Under the pieces are notes generated by a model. It was not told the DNA's origin. It did no database searches and worked only from the letters and a program-made list of their open reading frames with translations. A program made the translations under genes and the position numbers. DNA of 64,000 nt from positions 5,642,001 to 5,706,000 of the forward strand of contig OX637338.1 in the NCBI GenBank assembly GCA_951799405.1. Direction: 5' to 3'. Shown here piece after piece: positions 63,835 through 64,000 of this stretch. The stretch comes from Agapetus fuscipes (Eukaryota; Arthropoda; Insecta; Trichoptera; Glossosomatidae). The stretch's first letter is position 1. Every line of letters begins with the position of its first letter.

Positions 63835-64000
63835 GACCGGTCCGTAGTCCAGTGGTAACACTTCGGACTCGTAAATGGAAGATTGTGGGTTCGAATCCCG
63901 GCGAAGCACAGAAAATATATCATTTATATTTTCAAATTTACTCTTCGCTGGGTTGAAAAATTCATAAACCATTACCAAAGATCGGTCATTAAAAGGTCCA
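63835..64000 (+). mobile_element. SINE-2 copy, cut by window end
   Basis: GACCGGTCCGTAGTCCAGTG, GTAACACTTCGGACTC, GTGGGTTCGAATCCCGGCGA give both pol III boxes. The body follows (TACTCTTCGCTGGGTTGAAA, AAAGATCGGTC) to the edge. Confidence 0.85.

Noticed and set aside
63763..63978. 71-codon minus frame through the last SINE-2
   Set aside because: It is the antisense of the tRNA-derived head, a known source of spurious frames.
1..64000. CRISPR array, bacterial operon or promoter signals
   Set aside because: No regularly spaced direct repeats and no dense coding; the sequence is eukaryotic in character.

Overview
This window looks like gene-poor, repeat-saturated nuclear DNA from an arthropod, most likely an insect. 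The evidence is AT-rich non-coding sequence, tRNA-headed SINEs with RNA polymerase III A and B boxes, decayed C-termini of non-LTR retrotransposons of the kind common in insect genomes, short non-autonomous DNA transposons with hAT-like (8-bp) and Harbinger-like (TTA/TAA) target duplications, and foldback elements with 9-bp target duplications. The insect order cannot be fixed from what is visible. I found no host protein-coding gene, rRNA or functional tRNA that I can defend. The longest open frames (157 aa or less) lie in or across repeats or match no family I know. The window is probably intergenic or intronic.

Repeat families are given working names so copies can be followed. Family A (about 240 bp, both strands, at least 14 copies plus two partial ones) ends in short AGATT/AAATCT repeats. 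SINE-1 has a tRNA-like head at 3050 and a 340-bp body. SINE-2 has a different tRNA-like head at 18126 and 63835. MITE-F (terminal sequence like CCCAAGTATAAAACTTTACG) has about 16 complete or partial copies. MITE-G (GGCCCGGTATTTTCAACG) has five. MITE-H has two, and there are two hAT-type MITEs, one Harbinger-type MITE and several single inverted-repeat elements. Families P, Q and R are dispersed repeats of unknown class, recognised only by matching copies within the window. LINE remnants are all C-terminal pieces of reverse-transcriptase ORFs, from at least three families, all with stops or truncations.

Layout. 1-5.9 kb: a chimera of two LINE ends, SINE-1, an inverted pair of Penelope-like units with hammerhead-like cores, MITE-G and family Q. 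6-14 kb: mostly unassigned sequence with MITE-F and Q copies. 14-20 kb: inverted-repeat elements, a tandem-duplicated MITE-F end, family P and SINE-2. 20.6-21.1 kb: a family A copy followed by a hammerhead motif with a fully conserved core. 21-29 kb: mostly unassigned, with foldback element FB1 (23988-24470). 29-37.2 kb: dense, with LINE ends, three A copies, the 917-bp foldback FB3 with exact 9-bp duplications, a hAT MITE and family R. 37-45 kb: scattered MITEs. 45-56.5 kb: dense, with nested foldback and SINE-2, a perfect 90-bp palindrome, and a 613-bp tandem duplication of a SINE-1/A/RTE-like composite. 56.5-64 kb: sparser, with a Harbinger-type MITE, LINE fragments, a third hammerhead-like motif and a final SINE-2 copy cut by the window edge.

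The most interesting signal is a set of hammerhead-ribozyme-like motifs with very short or palindromic stem III, the architecture known from Penelope-like retroelements. The next most interesting are the foldback elements, whose arms are built from short repeated units and which share a conserved central core. Nothing was computed: all alignments were made by eye.
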